DNA of 64,000 nucleotides from Listeria cornellensis FSL F6-0969 (GTDB lineage Bacteria; Bacillota; Bacilli; Lactobacillales; Listeriaceae): the NCBI RefSeq assembly GCF_000525855.1, contig NZ_AODE01000019.1:248001-312000 (forward strand), written 5' to 3'. Made by a program: the position numbers and the translations under genes. The notes beneath the pieces are model-generated. The model was given only the letters and a program-made list of their open reading frames with translations. It was not told where the DNA came from and ran no database searches. This document shows, one piece after another, positions 1-10,981 of the stretch (the stretch's first letter is position 1; every line of letters begins with the position of its first letter).

Positions 1-71
1 TCAAAATCTGTCAATATCTCAGCGTAATTGTTATCAAAATCTTGGATCACTACATTTTTCAGCTTAATCAC
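1..71 (-). CDS. Tail-tip/endopeptidase-like protein, N-terminus only
   Basis: Only the first 23 codons are inside the window. They begin at a GTG directly after the Dit stop codon, preceded by AAGTAGG, which overlaps the Dit end and suggests translational coupling. In siphoviruses of Gram-positive hosts the gene after Dit is usually the tail-associated lysin or endopeptidase (Tal), so that role is inferred from position. The visible residues start (M)IKLKNVVIQDF and show no domain by themselves. Confidence 0.6.
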   Translation of the reverse strand, partial: MIKLKNVVIQDFDNNYAEILTDF

Positions 72-932
72 CTACTTATATAAGAACGGAAAATCGAACG
101 ATACGTTCAATCTGCTTGCATTTAATATTTCAAATGCATTCCATCCTTTTCTCAAGGAAATAAGTTCATGATTCGTTGACCTACCTGATTCAATACCGTT
201 TAGCTTTGGATAGACACCGTCAATCGTTAACACTTCCCCTTCATTTAATGCCGGATAGTAAATGAAACGATCGCCTGTAGTCTGATTGTATAGTTGCATT
301 CCGCCTGTATTGGAAGCAAAATCATCTGGTCTTAGCCCGTTTTCACTTTTACCGGTAATTGTAATGAGTAAGTCATGGAAATTCGGATTAACATCAAAAT
401 CCCCTGCATTGAATACCTTGAATCTATTAGTTGCAAAAGAATACTCAAATTCAGTCCCTATAAGACCTTGCCCTGTCTGCCACAATTCAGAATCCGTAGT
501 AAACGGAGACAAAGTGGTGCCAATACTTTCTCCATATCCTCGAAAAACATTAAATTCAATATCAAATTTACCCGTTTTAAAATTTGCTTTTGTAATATCA
601 AAAGGCAGTGGTTTAACCATGTATTGAATACCTGGCATTCTTTTAAAACGAATATAGTACCCTTTCCTATCAAAGAACAGCCCATAAACTTCTTGCTGTT
701 TTAAATAAAAATCATGAAGATCCTTGGCTTGGGTTACGAAATGACAAATTATTTTCCTACTTTCAAAAGTTCCATCCGTGTCAATCATGCCATCATGTCC
801 TGCTAAATTGATAAATTCAGTTTCAACTTCGGGGGACGAAAGTAAATGACTCAAAAAATCGACTCCAATAGTATCTTTGCTAACTGTAATCTGTTCTCCT
901 GTATCCGGCTTATACATGTACATCTCATTCAT
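72..932 (-). CDS. Distal tail protein (Dit, siphovirus tail component)
   Basis: The 286-residue protein has the size and position of Dit, the hexameric hub joining tail tube to baseplate. It follows the tape measure gene by 2 bases and precedes the Tal-like gene. The N-terminal ~130 residues fit the tube-like half of the family (motifs such as GTFESRKI and FDRKGYYIRFKRMPG). The C-terminal half, ending in an FEILNASRLNVSFDFPF segment, fits the galectin-like half. The frame is intact. The family assignment rests on order and general resemblance. Confidence 0.8.
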   Translation of the reverse strand: MNEMYMYKPDTGEQITVSKDTIGVDFLSHLLSSPEVETEFINLAGHDGMIDTDGTFESRKIICHFVTQAKDLHDFYLKQQEVYGLFFDRKGYYIRFKRMPGIQYMVKPLPFDITKANFKTGKFDIEFNVFRGYGESIGTTLSPFTTDSELWQTGQGLIGTEFEYSFATNRFKVFNAGDFDVNPNFHDLLITITGKSENGLRPDDFASNTGGMQLYNQTTGDRFIYYPALNEGEVLTIDGVYPKLNGIESGRSTNHELISLRKGWNAFEILNASRLNVSFDFPFLYK

Positions 933-934
933 GA

Positions 935-3900
935 TTATAGTCCCCCCAATTCGAAGATTGACATATTTGTGTCAGCGCCTTGTTTGTCATTTGTGTATTT
1001 CAACATGCTATCTTTATCCATTACAAGCTTAGAAATAGCTTGAATAACTCCGGCTAGCAAGACGTTCTGCTGGGCATTACCCTGTTCAATAGATTTAATC
1101 AGTTCATCTAAATCAATGACATTCTGGGTATTGGATACCTTACTAACAGCGACTGGATCGGTTACATCTAAATTTGATAGTAATTGCATTCCTTTTGAAT
1201 TCAGTAAATCCATTTTTGGAGAAACTGAATAAGCCATTCCATCAAATGACTTAGTTAATAAATTCTTCGTTTGATCAATAGGCTTAATAATAGCCCCAAC
1301 ATTTCGAATCATTCCAACTCCAATTCCAGCTGGAACTTGTCGGCCAACTTCTTCATCCATTAATCGCGATGGCGAATGTATTTTCAATCGTGATTTAATC
1401 GTATTTTCAATCGTTTTAGCAATATAATCCGATTCTTTTTTTAACGGCCCATTCATAGCTTTGAAACCAGAAATAATACCAGAAACAGTCTGTTTTCCTA
1501 GAATAGAACCAGCGTTTTTAAATTGCTTTGCTTTGTCCAGTTCCTTTAACCAGCTGTTTCTTGCGCTTGCTAAATCTGTGCTTGCCTTTTTCTTCGCATC
1601 ATTTATCGCTTTATCCATCGCGGCCTTCTCACCTGCAGACAATTCGAGCCCAATTTTATTAGCATTATTGTGTTTTTTTTGTCCATTCTGCTTGATATGC
1701 TTTTAAATCCGCATTAGATAGATTGGCGATTGCTGTAATTTCTCCGGTTGCCCCTAGGCCTTCTTGTAAAAGTTCTTCAATCAATTTTTTATCTGCTTTT
1801 CTACTCTTCAATTTATTTATTGATGCCATAAATTCTTTTTGTTGTTCTGTTTGCGTCTTTAAATTGAATAATAATCCGGTGCCATCATATGAAGTTTTAG
1901 AGACTCGATCAAATAAACCCGATTGTTTATAAGCAGCTTCTTGATTGCTTTTTAAGGCTTCCTTGTAATTATTACTAGCCTCAGTTATGCTATCTCTCTG
2001 TTTTTTTTATTTATCGCGTCTACTTGCTTGAAATACTTGTCAGTGGACGTTTGAATAGATTTATTGAGCTTCGTATTTTGTGCCGCTATTTGCTTTGTCG
2101 CAGCTGAAATATTTAGTTTGATCTTTCGTGCTTGGTCCGAGTTTAATCGGTACTGTTTATTAATCTGCTTTAATTTTGTGATATACGTTTGAGCACTGAT
2201 AGTACCAGTCTTGTAATCAGCATCTAGATCAACGATTTTGGTATTCACATTTTTAGTGTAATTTGCTTGAATCTTCTTCTTCGTCGCTTCATTAGCTTTT
2301 ACAGCATTTTTTATTTGCTTGTACCATTGCTTTGTTTGTTGAAGCAATATTTGTCTGAATTTTTCTTGATTGCGTAGCATTTAGCTTATATTGTTGATTA
2401 ATTTGTTTTAATCGCTCTATATACGCTTTAGCTGAAATAGAAGCTGTTCTATAGTCTACGCCAGCATCAGCGATCATGTTAGTTACTTTTGTTGAGTATG
2501 CATTAGCTTTTTTTTGTACCTTTAGCGTATCTGGGTATTCCTCTCAACAACTTACTTGTTTTGTCACCTCGCAAAATTTGAGTACCTCTTTCTAAATTGA
2601 GAATAACATTCCGCCCCTCAGGAACATACGAAGAACCACTCGGCGTAGTAATTAATTCTCTGTAATGCCTTCCTTTGGCGTCATTTACCATTGCTAGCCC
2701 ACCTGGATGAAATGGTGTTCCTGTAGCAAACCCTTGCGGTCCAGATGGCGCTTTGCCACTTGTTCTATATGCAATTTCTAATATCTTTTGATCCCTGTTT
2801 GGTATTCTTCCCCAATCAGATAAAAGTCGACTTAAAATACTACTTGTATAGTCAGCATTGGTGTTTACATTAGCCGCTTTTGTCGTCCACCATGAGTTGT
2901 TAAAATATTTTTGTGTTCGTGTAACAGAATCAAAAGTTTCTTTTGCATTTGTACCAGTTAGCATGTTTTTCTTCATCCAAGGTAACTGTGTCCATCTATT
3001 ATTTACTTCAAGAGATGTTTTCAAGGTTTCCGGGGCATTTGTTTCTAATACAGCTTTCTTTTTATTCGCATCCCAGGGGACATTTTTCCACAAATCAAAT
3101 TGGATCATTACATCATTCAATGTCTCAGGCGAGTTACTCTTTAATATAGCGCTTTTTTGCTCAAATGTGAGAGTATTCCATTTCTTGTTATCTTCTAACG
3201 CTTGAACAACTGCAGCTGCACTGTTATTTTCAATTAAAGCCTTCTTTTCGGTCCAAGTCATTTCGTTCCATTTTCCAGAAGAAATTGCGGCTTCCGCTAT
3301 AATCAATTTCGCATTTGAATTTAATTTAGCTTCCTTCATAATGAATTTTAAGTTATCCCAACCTGCTTTAGATTTCATTGCCTTCGCAATTTCAGGCAGT
3401 GCATTTGTTCTTACTTCACCTGTTTTGGGATCAAGTATCATCTGGTTCCATGCTAGGTCAGCCTTGCCAGCCGCTGAAGAAAGTATCCCTAAATTTGCTT
3501 CCGTTCCATTTGCAGCATCTTTTGAGGCTTTGTCTAATTTGCTCAAACTTAGACCCATGGATTCTAAATAACCTTCAATCATATTCTCTGAGGTTCCACT
3601 TGCTCTCGCAAGCTCCACCCATCTTGTCATCATTGCTGATAATGTAGTATTATGTTTTGAATCTAATGATTTTAGAGATGCTTGATATGCTTCATAATTT
3701 CCTGTTTCTTCATACAACCTCTCAATGTCTTTTGTCTTCTGTTTAAAAATCTCTACTTCTTTTTTAGCGGCTATTGAAACCCTGCTTGCATTCTCTCCTG
3801 ATTGATCTTTCGTCATTTGAGAAATATCACTATATAAGGCAGCCTTTATATTTTTTTCTTGAGAAGCTGATAATTTTAATGCTTTAATATGTTCATCAAG

Positions 3901-6640
3901 CAATGCCGAATTAATATTCCCCAGCATAGTTTGTTCTGTTTTTGTCATTTTTCTATTATTTTCAGAAACATTTTTCGCAATGTTGTAAGCTGCATCCGCT
4001 TGTTCTTTTACTACTTTCTTTTGCTCTTCTGCTCCTTTTTCAGCCTCTTTAACTGATTTTTCCCAGAAAGCCTTCATCTCTGGATCTAATCCTTCGTAGG
4101 ACTTTTTCAAAGCCTTGATAGAATCATCAATGCTAGAATTAATAACCTTAGCTATACCCTGATAAGCAATTTTAATTGATTCAGCATTTTTCTTTGAATC
4201 TTGATCAAATGTAGCAATCGCTACACGACCATCATCAGAAAATCTTGATACTTTTGTTAATGCTTCATCAGCACTCACGCCTACATCTGTTCCCCACTTT
4301 TTTGTTCTTTGGGCGGAATCATAAGCTTTCTCGCCCCAAATTTTCCAAGCCGCATATCCACCAACTAATGCGACTGTAACAGCGCCAATTGTAATCCCTA
4401 AAGGATTTAATGCTAAGCCAAATAAGCTAGCACCTCTGGTTGCAACAGCCAACCCTGTGCCCGTATTCTTCGCTCCCGCAGTCAATAAATCAGCACTCGT
4501 TTTCCCTAGTCGCATTTGAACAGAAAGTCTGCCAATCCCTTGACTAACCTTTCCGACTGTAGAAAAAATAGTTCCACCGGCACCAATTAATTTACCCATA
4601 CCTAAGGTCAAGGGACCAAGCGCGACAGCCGCCAATCCAAGGTTAACAATAAACTTTTGCGTAGCAGGTGATGCTTCTGAAAATGCTTTAGCAGTTGCTT
4701 TAACATTATCTAAAAACGGTTCTGCCGCTTTAAGAGCGCTGTTCATAGCTTTCATAAACGGCCCACCGATATCAATAGCAATATCAGTAATCTTATTTTT
4801 AAAAAATCTTAAGTTGTGAATCAAATGTCTTGTAACGTTTTGTGGCCTCATTCGTAAGTGCTGAATTTTCTTTCCAAGCCTTGTTAGATGTTTGTACTGC
4901 ATTACCGAATAACTCACTTGCATTACCAGCACGAAGCAAGCTATCACGTAAACGGACTTCTGAGAACCCCATCTCGTCTAATAATTCGATCGCAGACGTT
5001 CCATGTTTTTCTGCGTTACCAAGGCCATTTACAAAAGCGCCAATAGCACCAACAGCATCCTTTTCAAATGCTTGTTTAAATTCTTCCCCAGTCATACCGG
5101 CAACCTTACTAAATCCTTCTAGGTTCTTGCCCGCATTTAACATTTTATTAAGTTCTGTTGTTGTGAGACCCATGTCTATGGCTATTGCTTTAAAGCTATC
5201 ACTATCATGGTTTGCAAGTAGCTCTAATTCTCTCCGAGTCATACCAGTAGCCTTTTCAAGCGCTTTTACCTTGTCTAATCCAGTTTCAGTAGCGACCTTC
5301 ATGTTAACCATAACCTTAGAAAAAGCACTACCACCCATTTCTGCCTCAATACCAACCGAACTCAAAGCAGCCGACAATCCTACAATGTCAGCCTGGGATA
5401 AACCTATTTGTGAACCTGCACCACCTAAACGTAAAGCCATTTCTGTAATATCAGATTCTGTTGTGGCGAAATTATTTCCAAGATCAACAATAGAAGATCC
5501 CAGCTTGTCGAAATCCGTTTGTCTCATTTTAGTGATATTAGCAAAACGAGCTAGTGATGTTGCTGCCGTTTCGCTCGACATATTTGTAGATTCTCCCATA
5601 TCAATCATGGTTCTACTAAATGAAAGCACGTTTGGTGTCTGAATCCCTAATTGACCTGCAGCCTCAGCAACAGCTGAAATCTCTGTCGCAGAAGCTGGTA
5701 ATTGCTTGGCCATGTTCCGGATCCCATCTTCAAGCATTTGATATGAATAGGTTACTGTTCCATTTTTATCAACAACTTCGTCCACTGTTTTCTTTCATAT
5801 TGTTATCCTAAGGGCTTTTTATCCCATAGTTCTTATAGTTTCCTATAAGATCGGCGTACATTTTCAACTCAGTAAGTTGTCGAACACTCATGGCAGGATT
5901 ATATTTATTCACCTACTACGCTCTACACTGCTTATCAGCCTTTCGCAATCTGACAAGTTAGCACGGTATTAACATATTGCACGTCTATTGCAACTTAGCC
6001 TTCACCGTTTTTGCTCGATTTAATTACTCTGTTATCACTAACAAAGAGGGCAAAGATTTACCCCTGTGAACGCACTCTCAAAATCCGATGCTGCCTTAAC
6101 AGCTAAACCAATTCCAACTCCAATTGGTGCTGAAAATTTAGTTGTAATCCCCATTCCAACATTAGAGATGCTCTTTCCAACATTCTGCATCTTCGTTCCA
6201 AATTCTTGTGCTTTTTTACCGTGTTGAACAAAGGCATTGGATGCCAAAAGAATGTCTTTTTCAAGCGCTTTATGCTTTAAGCGTAGCTGTTCTACTCCCG
6301 TTTCCGCTTGATGCATTGCCGCCTCAGCTTTAAGAAGAGACTGTTTCTCTTTATCCGTGGCTGTACTCAAATCACCAACTGCTTTTCTTTGCTTTTCATA
6401 CTCAGCACGTGTTTTTTGAGCCAAAGCCTCGGATGTTTTCATCTGTTGCCCAAGGATTTGATACTTGTTCTTTAGTCCATTAATTGTATTACCTTGGCCT
6501 TTAAATGTTGCTTCTGCACTTTTCATTTGTTGCCCAAGCGACCTTACTTGAGTTTTCAGCACCCTTGCCGATTGTTGAAAAGGATCTATGTCCAAGCCAG
6601 CTGTCGCAACCAAATCACCAATTTTACCATTACCCATCAT
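935..6640 (-). CDS. Tape measure protein, interrupted by a group I intron and homopolymer frame breaks
   Basis: This is one gene of roughly 1,800 codons that sets tail length. The N-terminus (MMGNGKIGDLVATAGLDIDPF) and the coiled-coil region up to about residue 150 are typical. A PhageMin_Tail-type segment follows (PASATEISAVAEAAGQLGI), then hydrophobic stretches and C-terminal coiled coils. Two copies of a ~65-residue unit near 2050-2470 (SAKAYIERLKQINQQYKLN and SAQTYITKLKQINKQYRLN) form an internal repeat. The frame is broken in A/T runs at 1673-1680, 2001-2008, 2307-2312, 2508-2515 and 4801-4806. Removing one base restores the protein at four of these; the run at 2001-2008 needs two. The break at 5796-6059 is different: it is an intron. 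After splicing the junction reads FTGV-KKTVDEV. Confidence 0.9.
5796..6059 (-). ncRNA. Group I self-splicing intron, ORF-less, 264 nt
   Basis: It interrupts the tape measure gene. The 5' exon ends in GGGGU at 6060 and pairs with GCCCU at 6051-6047, giving P1 with the U-G wobble at the splice site. The intron ends in G at 5796. Splicing there restores the frame exactly (GGG GT|A AAG AAA ACA GTG). The core can be drawn: P3 UCGAGC (6018-6013) with GUUCGA (5885-5880); P4 ACGGU (6008-6004) with ACCGU (5967-5963); P7 GCGUA (5921-5917) with UACGC (5858-5854); P8 CAACU/AGUUG (5879-5865); P9 CUUAUAG-GAAA-CUAUAAG (5849-5832). A P7.1-like GUAGG/CCUGC pair suggests subgroup IA, as in the T4 td intron, whose ACCGUGCUAA and GACAACUU segments it resembles. 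No homing endonuclease is encoded. Confidence 0.88.
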
Positions 6641-6671
6641 ATGTTATTCACCCACTTTAACCTTTTTGACT

Positions 6672-7274
6672 TTAGAAGAACATCGGAAATGCAACGTCAA
6701 ATGGTACGACATCATCTTTTCCGTATCCTTCTTCATTTATCGTGCTGATATTTGCAAGTAGAGCTATGTCATCGATATCTAAATTGTCAATTTCATTTAT
6801 TTTGTAACCTGCATCAATTAGTTGTTTATATATCAGCTTAATTCGTCTTACTGCTTCGCTGTACCCGATCGTGGCTTTTTTTTCTTCCTCTTGTGTACCA
6901 CTTCCACCTAATGCAAATTCAATTGCATCGTTGACAGCGTTATTATATTCATCTGGGCTCAAACCGTCTAAAGCCTCATCTTTAGTAAACTGTTTCCCAT
7001 AAATTTTAACCAAGAAATCAATACCATCAAGTACACCTTCACGTACATCTTTATTAGAAAACGATGCATCAATTGCAGATACATCATCATCGGTAAGCGG
7101 CTCCTCTGAATCATTTCTGCTTTTAATTTTAAGAAGAGCTTCATTCATTTTATTATTTCTTTGTTCCGCCCTCTCCTGAAATAATGTCGCTTCTAACCAA
7201 TCTCGAGCTGTGGTTCTTTTCTTCTCATATGATGCTGTTACCTTGTCATTTATATCCTTAAAAACAATCTTCAT
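6672..7274 (-). CDS. Putative tail assembly chaperone (second)
   Basis: The 200-residue acidic protein lies just before the tape measure gene, where tail chaperones (gpG/gpGT type) sit. It starts MKIVFKDINDKVTASYEKKR and ends in a segment rich in Asp and Ile (YKINEIDNLDIDDIALL). It has no signal peptide or membrane segment. A good GGAGGAAT ribosome site precedes it. The chaperone role comes from position and general composition; no catalytic motif is seen. Confidence 0.6.
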   Translation of the reverse strand: MKIVFKDINDKVTASYEKKRTTARDWLEATLFQERAEQRNNKMNEALLKIKSRNDSEEPLTDDDVSAIDASFSNKDVREGVLDGIDFLVKIYGKQFTKDEALDGLSPDEYNNAVNDAIEFALGGSGTQEEEKKATIGYSEAVRRIKLIYKQLIDAGYKINEIDNLDIDDIALLANISTINEEGYGKDDVVPFDVAFPMFF

Positions 7275-7291
7275 TACAATTCCTCCAATTT

Positions 7292-7312
7292 AAAAAGCCT
7301 CCAAATGGAGGC
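7292..7312 (-). terminator. Hairpin terminator between the two tail chaperone genes
   Basis: On the minus strand GCCTCC-ATTT-GGAGGC is followed by TTTTT. It lies inside the late operon, so it is probably leaky or read through and could lower expression of the downstream tape measure side. Confidence 0.75.
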
Positions 7313-7323
7313 CTTTATTGTAT

Positions 7324-7674
7324 TTATTCTGGCAAAATTTCGCCTTCAACCATTTCTTCTGTTGGAATTTCTACTGTTTCACCTTCAAAAATCTTATTAC
7401 CAACTGCCTCCAAAATTACAAACATAATATTCATGGTTTTTAACATGCTGTATTCGCAACTACTAAACACTTTTTCAAATGTTCCTTCTCCTAGAAATAA
7501 TTCAATATTATCTTTCAGCAATTCGATACTTTCTTTAAATGCTGTTGCTTGCTGTAAGCTTATATTGACTTTATTAATTAAATCTTTGTAGGCTTCTATT
7601 TCCTTATTTTTAATTGTAATTACAAACTCATGTTCACCTATTGCTATATCAACTTTTTCCATAGTTTTTGCCAA
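7324..7674 (-). CDS. Putative tail assembly chaperone (first)
   Basis: The 116-residue protein (MAKTMEKVDIAIGEHEFVI...) sits between the major tail protein and the tape measure region, the usual place of the first tail chaperone. It is mostly alpha-helical in character with an acidic C-terminus (EIPTEEMVEGEILPE). Chaperones here are often linked to the next gene by a -1 shift, but a hairpin and a separate start with its own ribosome site follow instead. Assignment is by position. Confidence 0.6.
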   Translation of the reverse strand: MAKTMEKVDIAIGEHEFVITIKNKEIEAYKDLINKVNISLQQATAFKESIELLKDNIELFLGEGTFEKVFSSCEYSMLKTMNIMFVILEAVGNKIFEGETVEIPTEEMVEGEILPE

Positions 7675-7692
7675 AAATATTCACCTACTTTT

Positions 7693-9602
7693 TTATTGTA
7701 GCAGCCACTCAGATACTGTAATAACATTCAGCGTTTGATCATCAACCTTTTGTTTCACATATACGGTCAGCTGTTCAAACCAGTCAGAGCGCCAAAACAT
7801 TGTGTCTAACATTTGTTCCGCAGTACCTAAACGATGATTTAAAAAACACTAATGTACTCCCAGTTGCAATTGCATAATCAATAGTATTCTTTGCCTGCGC
7901 AATAGTTCGATCAGGCGTCAAATTATACGTACGCACCAGGAAATTATTGTTTGGATTATTAATTTCAAGCCCCGATGTTAATGAACGGCCCAACTTGTAG
8001 CCACCTTCTGATAAGGCCAATAATGTATCGCTATTGTAATCACCGTAAGGATAAATCACTGAATCATTCGCACGTGTCCAACCATTTGCCGTTAGATACG
8101 TTTTACAGGAATCAAATTGTACGCGTTGATCAGCTTTACTTAACAAATCTAAATGAGGATGGTCTTTGGTATGATTGAGTAAATCATGTCCGCTAAGATT
8201 CAGCCCCTTTAACTCAGTGTTAGTCATAAATCTAGCATCTTTTTCATTCACTTCTACAACACTAATATTGGCCCGAAGACCTTTACTTTCAAGCGATGCT
8301 ATACCAACTTTAGCTTCATTCCACGCGTCATCAAATACAAATAACACATTCGCTTTATCTGCTCTAACGGATGAGATTAAGTCGAATGATACCTCCGCCT
8401 TCATTTCCGTATTAGGTTCAACACGTAGTTGCATTGCTTTAATATCCTGCGCCTTTGTAAAAGAACCCGTGACTTTTCCACTTGATAATGCTACAGCTAC
8501 TTTATTCCATCCCGTCACTAACTCATAACTATTGATTGTGAAGCTCATGTTATTTGCTAGTCCAATATCATTTGCAAGATAAACAATAACTTTATCAAGC
8601 GCTGCTATATCTTTTACAAATAACAAGCACTCTATTGCAGTAGCTTCTTTTAAATCAATATTAAAAGTATTATTGCGCATAAATCCAATGACTTTGTCGG
8701 CTGTTAGCTTGATAGCTTGGGTATCTTTTGTATTAACCGTATCAGAGGATTTCATTGTCCCTACTCCTGATTGCAGCACCCATGAAGATAATGTTGTAAA
8801 ACTTTCTAAATCCTTCACTTCACGAGTTGGCGCATCTGGTAAAGCATGTGAGTCTGCGCGTACAGCGGCATATACAGGGTATATTGTCCCTACTTTTGCC
8901 TCTACTTTTATAATAGAATTTGAAGTAACATTACTGGAAACAGTTGAAAACAGGCCATTTACATCTGCCGTTACGACTGTTTTATTTACATTGTCTATGT
9001 TTATTCTTACCTGACCAGCGGGTTCTGTTTCTCCAGAAATTACTTTTAATGTTGAGGTGACTGGATTAAGTGTTAATTTAGGTAATTCAATAGTTATTGT
9101 CGCGGGCATCCCAGGTATTGAAGTTGGCAAATTAGGATTTCCATCAACTACTCTAATATCATATTCTTTTTCTGCAGTAATGCTGGCATTCCCTATTACA
9201 TAAATTTTTAATGCCCCAGCTGTGATTGTCCCAGTTAAAAGTGCCACTGATTCGCCCTTTCTATACAATCTGCAATTAGTGACATTGGGATTATTGACTG
9301 CCGAACCATTTATATAGGTGTCGCCTAATAAAACTCTTGAAACGGTTGGCTTTGGATATAAAGTCTTTTTCGTTACTATATTACTGAGTTCTCCCTCTAG
9401 TATTCCGCTTTTACCACTGATACTAGCAGAATAATAAGTACTCATCTGCAGATCAGATATTACCGCGACATTTGTGGTAAATCGTCGCGGTCTATCCTCG
9501 CCATTGAAGTACAATAAATATTCTGCTGATGCATCATCATTCCACTCATAGGTTATTGTGGAATTTGTGATATCAGTGACTCTGAAATTCGAGGGGCGAT
9601 CA
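7693..9602 (-). CDS. Frameshift extension of the major tail protein: FnIII, Ig-like, carbohydrate-binding-like and NodB deacetylase domains
   Basis: This reading frame has no start or ribosome site of its own. It continues the major tail protein if ribosomes shift +1 at CCC_TGA (9600-9605), giving RPSNFRVTDITNS then an FnIII-like domain. Ig-like domains follow, then a jelly-roll carbohydrate-binding-like domain (about 8350-8800). The C-terminal ~220 residues are a polysaccharide deacetylase (CE4/NodB) with FVFDDA (catalytic and metal Asp), NHTKDH (metal His pair), YPYGDYN, and LNHRLG near the end. The last motif appears once an extra base in the A6 run 7841-7846 is removed; the end then becomes SEWLLQ at 7693. 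The extension is about 635 residues. Inferred role: a decorated minority of tail-tube subunits that bind and trim cell-wall glycan. Confidence 0.8.
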
Positions 9603-9605
9603 GGG
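9600..9605 (-). promoter_or_regulatory. Programmed +1 frameshift site CCC_TGA in the major tail gene
   Basis: The stop codon TGA directly follows a CCC proline codon. Skipping one base (CCC U GAU) opens a long frame coding first for an FnIII-like domain. The same CCC_TGA occurs at the capsid gene end in this window. Phage PSA makes long forms of both proteins through a +1 shift, which supports this reading. No homopolymer overcall explains it. Confidence 0.85.
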
Positions 9606-10176
9606 TGTTGATGCGCTTACCCCACCATAAACTTTATTCATAAACTCCTCCAACTTGAAATCGGGGTGGTCTTCTCGACCAATAATGTACATAATGTCAT
9701 TACGAGCAACAAAATTCCCCTCAATACTATCTGTCTGCGCTTCATTCTTTTCACCCTGTGTTTTCATATCTGCTGATGGAAGACTGAATTGACCCTTCAT
9801 CATACCAAAGTAGCCATATTTATTATTAGATAACTTAAATCTGAATGATACAGCTACATATGGCGGTGTAAGATCTTTTTTTGTAAATTTCCATACCCTG
9901 TTCAATTAATACACCTAACAAATCAGGCTTATGTTCAGTAGGTATATCTACGATACCTACCTCTAATTTCAGTTCAGTAATCCCTGAATTTAAAATGAGG
10001 TATGGACCATCATCTGCGAATATTATTTCCGAATCCATAACTACCGTTTGCTTGGCTTCCTGTAAACCAGGGATATTTTTAATGTCGTCCATAGATTCAA
10101 CTGTTTCTTCTTCATTCAATTTGGCATATTTAAACTCCGATAAACCAATCTTTGCAACTTTTTCTGTTGTAGCCAT
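9600..10176 (-). CDS. tsh: Major tail protein (phi13-like), short form
   Basis: The 191-residue tail-tube protein starts MATTEKVAKIGLSEFKYAKLNE and resembles the phi13/PSA-type major tail family. An overcalled T7 run (9876-9882) breaks the frame; one base fewer joins GMEIYKK to DLTPPYVAVSFRF. It ends VSASTP at CCC_TGA, the PSA-type +1 shift site. The gene lies between the tail terminator and the chaperones. I use the PSA name tsh by analogy. Confidence 0.88.
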
Positions 10177-10191
10177 TTATAACACTCCATT

Positions 10192-10590
10192 TCATAAATA
10201 ATTAATACGCCTGTAAGATCTAGCGTTATACATTAAACCAAGATCAGTTTCTTTGTATATTTTGCTATTGTATTGCTCAAAATTAGCCCTTTTCATTGCT
10301 TCATCTATGATGGGCAATAAGTCAGCCAACTCTTCAACTGTCTGAGCCATAGTAGAAATTTGAATAGATTCATCATCTGCACCACGTTTGTCATCATTAT
10401 AAAAAGCGCCATGACTATCGATATCCTCGATACGAATCAATGGCGCTTTCTCTAATTTAAGAAAGTCTTCATCAATTTCTAATTGAAAAATCGTTTGTTC
10501 CTCTAGCTTCTTTCCCCTTATTTCATTCATAAGCTTATTCAATTCTTCATCATGATATAAGGCTTGAAAAGCATCAATAATAGCAATCAT
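10192..10590 (-). CDS. Putative tail terminator / tail completion protein
   Basis: About 132 residues starting MIAIIDAFQALYHDEELN. As written, the frame runs in from the upstream gp10-like gene. That fusion is caused by an extra base in the T7 run at 10625-10631. With it removed, the upstream gene stops at TGA overlapping this ATG (ATGA), a normal coupled start. Size and place between gp10-like and major tail protein fit a tail terminator. No specific motif is seen. Confidence 0.65.
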   Translation of the reverse strand: MIAIIDAFQALYHDEELNKLMNEIRGKKLEEQTIFQLEIDEDFLKLEKAPLIRIEDIDSHGAFYNDDKRGADDESIQISTMAQTVEELADLLPIIDEAMKRANFEQYNSKIYKETDLGLMYNARSYRRINYL

Positions 10591-10974
10591 AGGCCTAAGC
10601 CCCTTTTCACAGCTTCTGCATAAATTTTTTTGCGCTTTCGGTTTCATTTCATTAATAGTTTGATCCTTAAAATGCTTACCAGGAAAACGGGCAGTTCCTC
10701 CATCTGGAAAATGTGAACGCCAGCTTGTTCGTGTACCAAAACCGATATCTTTTTCTATAATACCTTGTCCCCCGCCCTTAAAACCACTGACTTGAATGTC
10801 ATCTCTTAGATGAATCCCTGTTTTACTGTTAGTATCATACGACGTATTACGTTCTAGCGTCTTAGCAAAGTCCTCCGCAACTTCCATCACCGCTTTCTTT
10901 GCTTCTGATTGATTCTGCAACATGAGCTTTGTAATATTGGCCTCTAACTCATCTAAACCTTTGACCATTACCAA
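10587..10974 (-). CDS. HK97 gp10-like neck/tail protein
   Basis: About 128 residues. It starts MVMVKGLDELEANITKL and has the family pattern of an N-terminal helix (KKAVMEVAEDFAKTLERNT), a Gly-rich middle (GGTARFPGKHF) and a C-terminal helix ending AVKRGLGL. The C-terminus is restored by dropping one base in the run 10625-10631. It follows the head-closure gene, as in HK97-like siphoviruses. Confidence 0.75.
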
Positions 10975-10981
10975 TCACCTC

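Noticed and set aside
5785-6038. Tape measure gap as another homopolymer error or decay
   Set aside because: The 264-base gap cannot be fixed by one base and has the core and exact frame restoration of a group I intron.
10192-10974. A single 260-residue fused protein
   Set aside because: It depends on an extra base in a T7 run; corrected, it becomes two standard overlapping genes (gp10-like and tail terminator).
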